Of a DNA stretch of 64,000 nt, positions 42,622-51,121 are shown piece after piece. Numbering within the stretch: position 1 is the first letter of the stretch; every line of letters begins with the position of its first letter. Both the position numbers and the translations under genes were made by a program. The stretch comes from GCA-003244245 sp050700055 (lineage in GTDB: Bacteria > Actinomycetota > Actinomycetes > Mycobacteriales > Pseudonocardiaceae): assembly GCA_050700055.1 (NCBI GenBank), contig JBOHGE010000030.1, forward strand, positions 6,223-70,222, given 5' to 3'. Below the pieces are notes generated by a model. The model had not been told where the DNA came from. It saw only the letters and a program-made list of their open reading frames with translations, and did no database searches.

Positions 42622-42653
42622 CTTCTAGCGCCCAAGGGGCGCTAGGCCGCTGA

Positions 42654-43323
42654 TCAACAGAGGTCGAGGTCGGGTTGGAGTCCCCTATTGAGGGTCTCCG
42701 TGAGGATCTCAGCGATCTGGGCGGCATGGCTGATCGGGGCAAAGTGGCTACCGGCGATAGTGTGCACAGCGAACGTGTTATCGGGGGTGAGCCGGTCAGC
42801 CTCGGCGATCATGCGGTTCTGAATGTTGAGCGGAATGACCTGGTCTGCGCTGGTGCGGATGTATCGGTGGGGCAGCCGCCCCCACGTGTCGCGGTTGACT
42901 CGGGCGTCGGCGAGCAGGACCTGTAGGGACTCGTCAGGCTGCGTGGCGTAGGCCAACACAGCGGGCACGTGGGCGGGGTCGAGATCGGCCATGAGCAACG
43001 CGTGCTGGATCGCGAACACCTCGGATTCCCCGGTTCGGGGGTTGGTCCGAGACGCCCCGATGCGTCTGGGCTCACCGAGAAAGACCCTTCGCCTCGAGGG
43101 TCAGGTCCGCCAGCGGCGAGCGCGCGCAGACGAACCGCTCGAGGTCCTGCGGAGTGCCGTAGCCGGCGGGAAAGATTGTGTCGAACCCGTGGCCGGGCAG
43201 CTCCACGGGCAACGCCCGGTGTCCACGCAGCGCGAGCTCGCTCACCAGCGGGTTCCACAGAAACGACGTGGCACCGGAACCTGTTACCAGGACGAAGGTC
43301 GGCTTACCACCACTCATGAACAC
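42654..43323 (-). pseudogene. Decayed alpha/beta hydrolase, central part deleted
   Basis: The 5' part (43323-43072) reads PTFVLVTGSGATSFLWNP, ELALRGHR, VELPGHGFDTIFPAGYG then stops. The 3' part (43019-42654), in another frame, reads WGRLPHRYIRTSADQVIPLN, RMIAEADRLTPDNTFAVHTI and the catalytic-His region AGSHFAPISH. The region with the nucleophile elbow and the cap is missing. The intact relative is at 10546-11391. Confidence 0.75.
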
Positions 43324-43492
43324 AAATCATCCCGGACCACTATGCCCAGTCATCCCCACCCAGCTCCCCCAGCCGTCTCGTCTGCGCTGGAATCCGCATC
43401 ACATGAACGGCATGTCAGTAGCGGGTCCCCCAACCGGGCCGAAATCGCCCGGATCGGCGCGTACTCCGACTCGTGCTGGACGGGATCGCCGG

Positions 43493-43639
43493 CTTCAAGG
43501 CTGCACCGGTGACGGAGAATAGCGGTCCTCTAGTTTCGCTGATCTCAAGACGGAGCCCGGCAGACCAACCCAAAGCACGCATGACGACGCGATCGGCGGG
43601 GCGGCCACGGTCGACGATCGTGTCGAGCCCATAGACGGT
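43493..43639 (-). pseudogene. AbrB/MazE-type DNA-binding protein fragment
   Basis: The frame TVYGLDTIVDRGRPADRVVM then RALGWSAGLRLEIS resembles an actinobacterial SpoVT/AbrB-domain group (..DRGR.ADR..LRALGW.PG.RL). Both ends are lost. It lies next to the intact VapB gene, which suggests an older regulator or toxin-antitoxin copy at the same spot. Confidence 0.45.
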
Positions 43640-43722
43640 CCGGGACGGGGGACGCCGCGTGATCAACAGAGGAGGAGGCAACAGCGGACGGGTCCGACCT
43701 ACCGGGCACGAAGCATTCACTT

Positions 43723-43749
43723 GTGTCAGATATAGTGTAGTTGTGACAC
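43723..43749 (+). promoter_or_regulatory. vapB promoter and operator, probably leaderless start
   Basis: TATAGT at 43731-43736 lies six bases before the GTG at 43743. Inverted repeats GTGTCA (43723-43728) and TGACAC (43744-43749) flank it. They are a good binding site for the VapB dimer. Confidence 0.6.
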
Positions 43750-44021
43750 GTTCGTCGTCAGAGTCTCCAAGTGGTGAGGTCACTGTCAATGAGCAGGGCC
43801 GTGTGACGATACCAGCGCAGGTGCGCCGAGCTGTGGGAATCGATGTCGGGATGCCGCTGGTGATCTACGTGGAGGACGGGCGCATCGTGATCGAAACCCG
43901 CGAGCAGCTCGCTCACCGCATCCGCCGTGACGTCGCCGCAGCGTGGACCGGTGCGGGATCGGTGGTGGACGAGTTGATTGCCGACCGCCGCGCCGAAGCG
44001 GCCCGCGAGGACCATCAGTGA
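43743..44021 (+). CDS. vapB: VapB-type antitoxin (AbrB/SpoVT domain)
   Basis: 92 aa from the GTG at 43743. The swapped-hairpin domain reads GEVTVNEQGRVTIPAQVRRAVG and GMPLVIYVEDGRIVIETRE. The C-terminal helices (DELIADRRAEAAREDHQ) would wrap the toxin. The longer frame starting at 43659 passes through the promoter and is unlikely. Its stop overlaps the toxin start. Confidence 0.88.
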   Translation: MTRSSSESPSGEVTVNEQGRVTIPAQVRRAVGIDVGMPLVIYVEDGRIVIETREQLAHRIRRDVAAAWTGAGSVVDELIADRRAEAAREDHQ

Positions 44022-44413
44022 CCAGCGCGGGGGACACCTCGGTGCTGGATTCCTCTGCGGTGCTGGCGTGGTTACGCGGCGAACCCGGCGCCGATGTCGT
44101 GCAGCCGCTCCTGCCCGCCGCGATCATGTCTGCGGTGAACTGGTCGGAAACCTGGCAGAAGCTGCGTCAGCACGGCGTCGACGCCGACCGGGCCGCTAGC
44201 CGGCTGCGCACCCTCGGCGTGCAAGTGGAACCGCTGAGCGAGGCCGACGCGGTCGCGACCGCCGATCTCTGGACGCGTACCCGCGCGGCGGGTTTGTCCC
44301 TGGGTGATCGGTGCTGCCTCGCGCTCGGGGCACGCTTGGCGCTTCCCACGGTGACTGCCGACACGGCCTGGGCTGAGCTCGATCTCGACATTCCTGTGCG
44401 GATCATTCGTTGA
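44018..44413 (+). CDS. vapC: VapC-type toxin (PIN ribonuclease)
   Basis: 131 aa from a GTG in a GTGA overlap with vapB. PIN-domain acidic residues: VLDSSAVLAWLRGEPGA, AVNWSETW, LSLGDRCCLALG and VTADTAWAEL. It would cut RNA when not bound by VapB. The catalytic set appears complete. Confidence 0.9.
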   Translation: MTSAGDTSVLDSSAVLAWLRGEPGADVVQPLLPAAIMSAVNWSETWQKLRQHGVDADRAASRLRTLGVQVEPLSEADAVATADLWTRTRAAGLSLGDRCCLALGARLALPTVTADTAWAELDLDIPVRIIR

Positions 44414-44557
44414 CGGCGGATCCGCGTTAAGTAGGGGTTGGGGAAATGTTAGGTAGTGAACGCACGTTGTCAGGTGGCTCCACTGTGGTCATGGTAGGGG
44501 GTCATGGTGCAAGTAAGCCGGATAGGACGGTCCTCCGGCGCACGAGGGGAGATCGTC

Positions 44558-44812
44558 ATGACCATGATCTGGGGCACCGTCCGACGTGGATCCATCGCAT
44601 TGGCCGGAACGTTTCTCGCGTTGAACTTGACCGGTTCCAGCGCTGCGGCCATGGCGGGGCGCAGTAGCGCACCTACGCCGGGAAACAGCATGTTGGCATC
44701 GGGTTCGGAAAACCAGCCTGCAACGGTGGAGACCGCCCGTTCGTGCAAGCACGGGCTGCGTTACGCCGCCGACATCGGCACCTGTGACCCGGTGAGCCTC
44801 GTCACGGAGTAA
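44558..44812 (+). CDS. Small secreted protein
   Basis: 84 aa from the ATG at 44558, with GAGGGGAG 7 bases upstream. Signal peptide (IWGTVRRGSIALAGTFLALN, cut after SSAAAMA), then a short mature chain with two cysteines (SCKHGLRYAADIGTCDPV). It stands before the secretion operon, separated by a hairpin. Function unknown. Confidence 0.6.
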   Translation: MTMIWGTVRRGSIALAGTFLALNLTGSSAAAMAGRSSAPTPGNSMLASGSENQPATVETARSCKHGLRYAADIGTCDPVSLVTE

Positions 44813-44960
44813 CCGCCGGTAAACTACGCCGACCGGGCGATTCACGGGATGTGAGCTGCGCAGTCCAACGACGACCTCGAAAGAGGTAACCAGCACCGCG
44901 ACGGTGCCGGCTTATCCGGTTAAGACCTCGCAGGGTGCGCAGCGCGGCGGTGCATCGGAG

Positions 44961-44987
44961 CGGATGGAGTTTCTCTTGCTCCATCCG
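44961..44987. terminator. Hairpin between the secreted protein and the secretion operon
   Basis: 9-bp perfect stem CGGATGGAG / CTCCATCCG, 9-base loop rich in T and C. No clear T-run follows, so it may be a weak terminator. Confidence 0.45.
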
Positions 44988-45043
44988 GGTGACCACCGGG
45001 CGTGGCGTACCGGGTACTCTCCGGAAGTCTTGGCATGGTCTAC

Positions 45044-45101
45044 TCAGCACCCGCCGGGCAGCCGCCCGGTGCTGAAACCGTGATCAAACCCCCAGGGGGT
45101 T
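45044..45101 (+). promoter_or_regulatory. Leader hairpins before the secretion operon
   Basis: TCAGCACC (45044-45051) pairs with GGTGCTGA (45068-45075). Then AACCCCC-A-GGGGGTT (45087-45101) is a 15-base palindrome whose right half is the ribosome site for the ATG at 45105. It could hide that site or bind a regulator. Confidence 0.4.
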
Positions 45102-45104
45102 GCG

Positions 45105-45362
45105 ATGACTGCGTGGACCGTGGTCGCCCAAGCGGAGTTGAGCACGAACAACCTGCGCACATGGATGTTGGACAATGTCGTGCCGCTGCTGCTGCTGGCC
45201 GTGGCGGTGCTGCTGCTGTGGCTGGGCGGCGGTAAAGGAGACAACGCCGGAGTGATGCGGCGGGTCGGAGGTGTGATCATCGCGTTGGGCATCGTCGGGT
45301 TGGCGGTATCCGGCGCAGGGGTGAACCTCGGAACGTGGATCGCCGGCCTGTTCAGCGGCTGA
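45105..45362 (+). CDS. Two-helix membrane protein of the secretion operon
   Basis: 85 aa. An ATG follows the GGGGG site. It has two hydrophobic segments (VVPLLLLAVAVLLLWLGG and GGVIIALGIVGLAVSGAG) around a short polar loop (GKGDNAGVMRR). Its size and place fit VirB2/TrbC-like or other small subunits of a conjugation channel, but no signature fixes it. Confidence 0.7.
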   Translation: MTAWTVVAQAELSTNNLRTWMLDNVVPLLLLAVAVLLLWLGGGKGDNAGVMRRVGGVIIALGIVGLAVSGAGVNLGTWIAGLFSG

Positions 45363-45380
45363 GAAGGGAGTGAGCAGCCG

Positions 45381-45827
45381 TTGCGGATCCGCACTGATGA
45401 CGAGGTCTACCGGGTAGACGCAGTCTGGCTCGGGCCACCGAAGGCGACATTCCCCTGGCGTGCGCGGTACGTGGCCTGGGGCGTGGGCATGGTGGTGTTT
45501 CTTGTGGTGCTCGGGGTCGAGCGCCAGCTGGGTATCGGTTTCGGCTTCTTCTCCACCGGGTGGGCGCTGCTCATCACCGTCGTACTCACCCGGTTGATCG
45601 GTTCCCGGATCAGCCACGAGCGCCCGCTGACTGCTGTTGTCGCGATGTGGCTTCGTGAGCTCACCGCCCCTCGGAAGAACACGGCGGCTCGGGGTGGCGC
45701 CGCCGGCGCAGCGCAGATCCGTGTCCAGCGCGACCGCCCCCGGCCCAGGCAGGGGTCGACTCGTCGGGGCCGTGCAAGGAAGGAAGGCGACGTTGTTCGG
45801 GCTCGGACGTCCCCCCCGCAGACGTGA
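45381..45827 (+). CDS. PrgI/TcpE-like membrane protein of the secretion operon
   Basis: 148 aa, TTG start preceded by GAAGGGAG. The N-terminal YRVDAVWLGPPKATFPWRARY leads into two membrane helices (GVGMVVFLVVLGVERQL, FSTGWALLITVVLTRLIG). The C-terminus is basic. Such proteins precede the VirB4 ATPase in actinobacterial conjugative elements. It overlaps the next start. Confidence 0.7.
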   Translation: MRIRTDDEVYRVDAVWLGPPKATFPWRARYVAWGVGMVVFLVVLGVERQLGIGFGFFSTGWALLITVVLTRLIGSRISHERPLTAVVAMWLRELTAPRKNTAARGGAAGAAQIRVQRDRPRPRQGSTRRGRARKEGDVVRARTSPPQT

Positions 45828-48585
45828 ACGTGACCAACATCCCGCAACGAGCAGCCAGCGCCCGATGGCCGCCACGTCCGCTTATCGGGGCGGCTCCAAC
45901 CGGCGCAGACACACCTTGCCCGGAGAGACCGTGGTGCCCGCCTACACCCCCGCCATCGCGTTGCGCTCCATCGACGGGCATCTGGTGCGCAACGGCCAGG
46001 AGGTCTACGCCTGGTACCGGTTGGCCCCGCAGCGCTGGTCGTTCCGGTCGGACTCGCAACGTCAGGACCTGATCCACGCCATCGCCGGCCAGTACGCCGA
46101 GCTACAGGGCCGGTGGTTGCACCTGCGGGTCACCGCCCGCCCGTACCCGATCCGGATGTGGGCCGAGGCGCATGCCCGCAACGCGGTGGGCCGGTTACCC
46201 GACACCCCCGGTGCGCTGTCCTTCGATGACTACATGGTCGGCGAGCAGCGACAACTGCTCGGGCACACGATGGCCGAGAAAGAGGTCTATCTCGGCGTGC
46301 AGGTGCAGACCCGGTCCATGGTGGACCGGGCCGTGGAACGCGCCGCGCCGGTGCTGCGGCGGGTGTTCCCCACCGCCGTCGACGCCGAGCTGGTCGCGAT
46401 CGACGCCGAGGTCGAGCATCTGGACGGGGTGCTCGGCGTCGCCGGGCTGGAGGGTCGGCCGGTCACCGCCGAGGAGATGTCCTGGCTGATGCACCGGTCG
46501 TGCTCGCTGGGGCTGCCCGCACCGCGAAACCTGCCCGCCGTGCCCGGCACCACCTGGGAGCCCGAGGACCTGGCCAGTTTCACCGATGCGGCGGACTTCC
46601 ACGCCGAGCCCTACGCGCCCACCCTCACGGTCTGCGGTCGCACCGGTTCCAACGCCGGGATCACCCGTCATGTGGTGGTGCTCACCGTGGGCCAGATGCA
46701 CGGTCTGCGGATCCCGGAGATCGACGACCCCTGGGTGCAGCGCTCGGATCGCCTGCCGGCCGGGGTGGAGTGGTCGGCCCGCATCTACGTGCGCCGCCCG
46801 GAGGAGGTGGCCGGTGAGCTGGCGCGGCAGATGAACAAGGTGCGCTCGCAGGTGCGGCACTACACCGACGAGCACGACCTCGAGCCGCCGCAGAGCCTGG
46901 TTCGCCAAGCCGGCCGGGTGCTGGAGATCGATGACGAGATGACCTCGGGCTTCACCGCACTGGGCACCCGGGTGCGGGCGTGGTGGCGGTTGGCGGTCTC
47001 GGGGCCCACCGACCGGGATGCGCTGCGGCTGGCCCAGCAGCTCCTGGACCTGTACAAACCCAAGATCGCCATCGAGCACCCCGAGGCGCAGTACGCGCTG
47101 GCCCGCGAGTTCATCCCGGGTGAGCCGCTGTCCTCGGGTGCCTACCTGCGTCGCGGCTCGGTGATCTGGGCAGCGTCGGCGGTGCCTGCCGCCACTGCGG
47201 AGGTGGGGGACCGGCGCGGCATCCTGCTCGGTGAGACGTGCACCGCCACCCGGCGCCCGGTCGCCTGGGATCCCTGGATGGCGCAGGAGATCCGGGACTC
47301 CTCCGGGCTGACCGCACTGGTGGCCGGACTGGGCGGCGGCAAGTCCTTCCTGGGCGGCGGAATCGTCTACAAGACGCTGCGTTCCGGGGCGTACTGGACC
47401 CTGCTGGACCCCTCCGGCCCGCTGGCCAAGCTGTGTGAGCTGCCCGAGCTGCGGCCCTACGCCCGGCCGATCAACCTGCTCAACGCCCAGCCCGGCATCC
47501 TCAACCCCTACCGGGTGGTCGCCGAGCCCGAGCTGGAGCATTTCCTCGACGAGGACGACCCGGAGCGGGCCTGGCGGCGGGAGAAGGCGCTGACCGCCGC
47601 CACCCGGCGCCGCCTGGTGCTCGACGTGCTCACCGGCGTGCTGCCCTTCGAGGTCGCCCGGATGCCCAAGACCCGCATCGTGCTGCTCCGCGCGGTCCGG
47701 GCGGTCGGTGGTCGACCGGACGCGCACCCCGGGCAGGTGTTCGAGATGCTGCGTCGTGATCCTTCCGAGCATCACGAGCACGCTACCGTCGTCGCCGACT
47801 TCCTTGACGAGATGCGCGAGCGCATGTCGTTGCTCATCCCGGAGAAAGGTGCCGACCCCTACACCGAGGTGCGCGACGACCGGCTCACCGTGCTCACCAT
47901 GTCCGGGCTGACCCTGCCCAAGGACAACATCGGCCGGGAGCACTGGACCGATGCCGAGTCGCTCGGTGTGGAGTTGCTCAACCTCGCGGCGTGGCTGACC
48001 CAGCGGTCGATCTACGAACGTCCCCGCGACCAGCGCAAGGGGGTCTGGATCGACGAGGCGTTCTTCCTGTCCGAGGTGCCCACCGGCCGGGTGCTGATGA
48101 ACCGCTTCGCCCGGGACTCCCGCAAGTGGAATGTGCGGGTGCTGCTGTCGTCGCAGATTCCGGCGGACTTCCTCAAGATCCAGGGCTTCGTGTCCCTGCT
48201 GGACTCGGTTTTCGTCGGGCGGCTCGACGATGCGCCGGCGCAGTCCGACGCGCTGCGGCTGCTCAAGGTACCCGTTGAGGCCGGTTACGAGCAGGTGGTG
48301 GGCTCGTTGGGACGCCGTCCCGGCGGTGAGCGGATGGCTACCGTGCGGGACCGGGCACCCCGGCAGTTCATCTTCGGTGACGGTGCCGGGGGGGTGGAGC
48401 GGGTCCGGGTGGACTTCTCCGGCGCGCACCTGGAGCACCTGTGTGCCGCGCTGGACACCACTCCGGACGCTCTGCGTGGCGACGCCAAGGGTGCCGAGCT
48501 GCCCGGCGGCGCCGCGAGTGATCCCGAGCTCGACAGCCCAGCCCGCGAGGGGATCGCGCGGGAGACCACCAGGTTGGGCGCATGA
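45793..48585 (+). CDS. VirB4/TraE-type conjugation ATPase
   Basis: 930 aa from a TTG at 45793 with GGAAGG before it; an ATG at 45865 is the alternative. The N-terminal half is typical of VirB4 (WSFRSDSQRQDLIHAIAGQYA, RLPAGVEWSARIYVRRP). Walker A GLGGGKSF (Lys517) and the acidic strand KGVWIDEAFFL, then LLSSQIPADFL, complete the motor. It powers assembly or transport of a type IV secretion or conjugation channel. Coupled to the next gene by ATGA. No relaxase or coupling protein is in the window. Confidence 0.88.
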   Translation: MFGLGRPPRRRERDQHPATSSQRPMAATSAYRGGSNRRRHTLPGETVVPAYTPAIALRSIDGHLVRNGQEVYAWYRLAPQRWSFRSDSQRQDLIHAIAGQYAELQGRWLHLRVTARPYPIRMWAEAHARNAVGRLPDTPGALSFDDYMVGEQRQLLGHTMAEKEVYLGVQVQTRSMVDRAVERAAPVLRRVFPTAVDAELVAIDAEVEHLDGVLGVAGLEGRPVTAEEMSWLMHRSCSLGLPAPRNLPAVPGTTWEPEDLASFTDAADFHAEPYAPTLTVCGRTGSNAGITRHVVVLTVGQMHGLRIPEIDDPWVQRSDRLPAGVEWSARIYVRRPEEVAGELARQMNKVRSQVRHYTDEHDLEPPQSLVRQAGRVLEIDDEMTSGFTALGTRVRAWWRLAVSGPTDRDALRLAQQLLDLYKPKIAIEHPEAQYALAREFIPGEPLSSGAYLRRGSVIWAASAVPAATAEVGDRRGILLGETCTATRRPVAWDPWMAQEIRDSSGLTALVAGLGGGKSFLGGGIVYKTLRSGAYWTLLDPSGPLAKLCELPELRPYARPINLLNAQPGILNPYRVVAEPELEHFLDEDDPERAWRREKALTAATRRRLVLDVLTGVLPFEVARMPKTRIVLLRAVRAVGGRPDAHPGQVFEMLRRDPSEHHEHATVVADFLDEMRERMSLLIPEKGADPYTEVRDDRLTVLTMSGLTLPKDNIGREHWTDAESLGVELLNLAAWLTQRSIYERPRDQRKGVWIDEAFFLSEVPTGRVLMNRFARDSRKWNVRVLLSSQIPADFLKIQGFVSLLDSVFVGRLDDAPAQSDALRLLKVPVEAGYEQVVGSLGRRPGGERMATVRDRAPRQFIFGDGAGGVERVRVDFSGAHLEHLCAALDTTPDALRGDAKGAELPGGAASDPELDSPAREGIARETTRLGA

Positions 48586-50528
48586 CGATCCGGGCCAGGG
48601 CGGTCTTGTCAGTGCTGCTGGTGGTCATCGCGCTGCTCGGGATGCAGGCAGCGGTGGGATCACCAGCGCTGGGGCAGGTTCCCGGCGTCGACGACTGCAA
48701 GCAAGCGCCCAACCCGGAGCGTCCCGGGTCCGGCATGGTCGGCGCCATCGACCCCACGCCGTTGGAGGCCGGCGCGCCGGACAGCGTCTATCGCGAGGTC
48801 GGCTACGCCGGGCTGGTGTGGCACACCTACGACCTGGGCTGCGGTCCATCAGGCCTGCGCAACCCGAACGCGGTGATCGACACCTGGACCGGCAGCCTGC
48901 TGTTCAACATCGGCAAGGCCGTTGTGGGCGCCACCAATGGGTTGCACTACGCGCTGGCCGACGGGGGTCTGCTGGCTCCGCTGAACGATCTGATCGTCTC
49001 GGGCACCGTCGCGTTGTATGACACCGTGTATGCGCCCTGGTTCGGGTTGATCGCGGTGCTGCTGGCGATCGTGCTGTTCCGGTCGATCTGGCGAGGTGAC
49101 CTCGCCACGGTCAGTAAGCGGGCCGCGTGGGCGCTGGCCGGTATCTGGCTGGCCGCGGCGACCTACCTGACGCCATTGCTGTACACCCAGGTGCTCGATG
49201 GTGTGCTGGTAGACGGCAGTAACCAGGTCCGCACCGGGTTTCTCAACGAGGTCGGTATCGAGCAGCGCGACGCGCTGCCGACCCTGCTGCACGATAAGAT
49301 CATCTACCGCAACTGGCTCCGTGGGGAGTTCGGTTCCCCGGACGGGCCGCAGGCCCAGCAACTGGGCCGCGATCTGGTCCGTGCGCAGGCCTTCACCAAG
49401 CAGGAGATCGCTGCCGGCGCGGACGATCCGAACTCCGGTGTCGCCGACCGCAAGAAGCAGGAGTACAAGGCCATCGCCGAGCGGACGGGCAGCTCCTACG
49501 GCTACTTCCAGGGGGTGGACGGCAACCGGATCGGCGTCGGGTTCCTCGCCGCGCTGCAGTCGGTGATGTTCGGGTTGTTCCAGTTCCTCGCCCAGGCGGC
49601 ATTGTTGCTGGCCCAGGTGCTGCTGCGGGTGGTCATCCTGCTCGGCCCGGTGATCGGCCTGATCGCGATCCTGCATCACGAGCTGCTGCGTGGCGTTGGT
49701 CGTGTGGTCGGCGCCGCACTGCTCAACGTCGTGGTGCTCTCGGCGCTGGCCGCGATCCACACCCTGGTGATGGTGTGGGTGTTCGACCCCGCCCGCGGCA
49801 TCTCGGTACTCGCGGAGATGCTGCTCGCTGGGATGATCACGCTGGTGATGTTGCTGGTGTCCCGCCCGGTCCGCCGGATGTGGCAGATGATGGAACTGTC
49901 GGTGGGTGCCGTGGGTGGTGCGCTGCCCGCCGCCCCACCGGGCGTGCTGGCCCGGCTGCGACGGCGCAAGGCCGGCGACGAGCCGACCGCATCGGAACGG
50001 TTCTGGGACGAGGCCCGCGACGCCGAAACTGGTCAGGGCGCACCGGCCGCGGGCCCAGCAGCCGGCAGCCGGGTACGACCGGAGGCCAGCGTCCCGGCGG
50101 TGGTCGTGGCCGAGCGGTTGGATCGCGGCGTGGGTGGGTCGGCGGTCCCAGCGCTCATGGGCAGTCCGAGCGCGCCCGAACGAGGCGGTGCGGCGGCTCC
50201 GCCTCAGGAACACGGGACGCACAGCAAACCGGCCGAGGTCACCACTCGCCGGGGCCAGACAGCTGCGTTGCCGACCGGGTTCAGCTCAACCGAGAGTGTT
50301 CCTACCCGGCTGGCCGACTTGTCGCCGCCGATGGTGAGCCCGGTCGTCGATCATCCTGGTGACGAGCCGGTGTACGTGCCGTCGTCGTCGGGCAACCCGC
50401 GCGCACCTCGGCGGGCCGATCTGGAGGAGGTGGCGGGACGCCCGGTGTGGGTGGTGTACCGACCCTCGGCCGGGCTCGAAGTCGGTGTGGACGCCACCAA
50501 CGGTGACATGACCCGGAATATGGACTGA
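48582..50528 (+). CDS. Polytopic membrane protein, TrbL/VirB6-like
   Basis: 648 aa. A signal-like helix (VLSVLLVVIALLGMQAAVG), then a loop with DCKQAPNPERPGSGM, then at least five helices between residues 140 and 430 (FGLIAVLLAIVLFRSIW, LLLAQVLLRVVILLGPVIGL, LLAGMITLVMLLVS). A disordered Pro/Ala tail runs from 430 to the end. The layout matches TrbL/VirB6 pore proteins. Start overlaps the VirB4 stop. Confidence 0.8.
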   Translation: MTIRARAVLSVLLVVIALLGMQAAVGSPALGQVPGVDDCKQAPNPERPGSGMVGAIDPTPLEAGAPDSVYREVGYAGLVWHTYDLGCGPSGLRNPNAVIDTWTGSLLFNIGKAVVGATNGLHYALADGGLLAPLNDLIVSGTVALYDTVYAPWFGLIAVLLAIVLFRSIWRGDLATVSKRAAWALAGIWLAAATYLTPLLYTQVLDGVLVDGSNQVRTGFLNEVGIEQRDALPTLLHDKIIYRNWLRGEFGSPDGPQAQQLGRDLVRAQAFTKQEIAAGADDPNSGVADRKKQEYKAIAERTGSSYGYFQGVDGNRIGVGFLAALQSVMFGLFQFLAQAALLLAQVLLRVVILLGPVIGLIAILHHELLRGVGRVVGAALLNVVVLSALAAIHTLVMVWVFDPARGISVLAEMLLAGMITLVMLLVSRPVRRMWQMMELSVGAVGGALPAAPPGVLARLRRRKAGDEPTASERFWDEARDAETGQGAPAAGPAAGSRVRPEASVPAVVVAERLDRGVGGSAVPALMGSPSAPERGGAAAPPQEHGTHSKPAEVTTRRGQTAALPTGFSSTESVPTRLADLSPPMVSPVVDHPGDEPVYVPSSSGNPRAPRRADLEEVAGRPVWVVYRPSAGLEVGVDATNGDMTRNMD

Positions 50529-50533
50529 GCGCG

Positions 50534-51118
50534 GTGCCGATCCGTACGCACCGTGGCCGCGCAGCTGTCTACCGCGCGTTCTGGGGGTGGCCGGTGCGGT
50601 CTCCCAAGCACCTCGCCGGCACCGTGCTGGTGCTCGTCGTGATCGCGGTCGGGATCGGGTTGGCGATGCCCGACAGTACGGCCGGACCGGTCCGGCCGGC
50701 ACCGTCGGGCGGTGCGCGCGCCAACCCCGTGCCGCCCGTATCCCGGATGACGGTCGTGCCCGGACCCGCCGTTGGCGGGCCGGCTCGGGTGCCCGTTGCC
50801 GGCGCGCCGGCCCCGGACGCCGCACTGGCTGTCGCGCGTTCCTGGGTGCAGGCGTTTCTCACCGTCCCCAAGGGCATCGACTCGGCGCGCTGGGTCGAGC
50901 AGCTGCGGCCGTACACCACCGACGAGTTGTTGCCCGAGCTGCGCTCGGTCGACCCGGCGAACGTGCCGGCAGCGAAGATCATCGGCGCACCGCGGACGGT
51001 CAGCACGAGCGTGACCTCGGCTGAGGTGGACGTGCCGACCACCGGGGTGGTGATGCGGTTACTGCTGGTCGCCACCCCCTCCGGCTGGCGAGTGGCCGGT
51101 TACCAGCGGGTGGGATGA
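50534..51118 (+). CDS. Single-pass protein, TcpC/VirB8-like
   Basis: 194 aa, GTG start. One membrane helix (LAGTVLVLVVIAVGIGLAM) after a short basic N-terminus. A Pro-rich linker follows, then an NTF2-like domain (ALAVARSWVQAFLTVP ... RWVEQLRPYTTDELLPELRS) that ends VATPSGWRVAGYQRVG. TcpC and VirB8 proteins have this form and help build the channel. Confidence 0.75.
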   Translation: MPIRTHRGRAAVYRAFWGWPVRSPKHLAGTVLVLVVIAVGIGLAMPDSTAGPVRPAPSGGARANPVPPVSRMTVVPGPAVGGPARVPVAGAPAPDAALAVARSWVQAFLTVPKGIDSARWVEQLRPYTTDELLPELRSVDPANVPAAKIIGAPRTVSTSVTSAEVDVPTTGVVMRLLLVATPSGWRVAGYQRVG

Positions 51119-51121
51119 GCC

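Noticed and set aside
42234..42635. N-terminal extension of the Nei frame
   Set aside because: It runs through the composite repeat; the catalytic proline must be residue 2, which fixes the start at 42233.
48849..50222. Minus-strand frame of 457 codons opposite the TrbL-like gene
   Set aside because: Antisense composition, no motifs, and the plus-strand gene has clear membrane helices and coupled neighbours.
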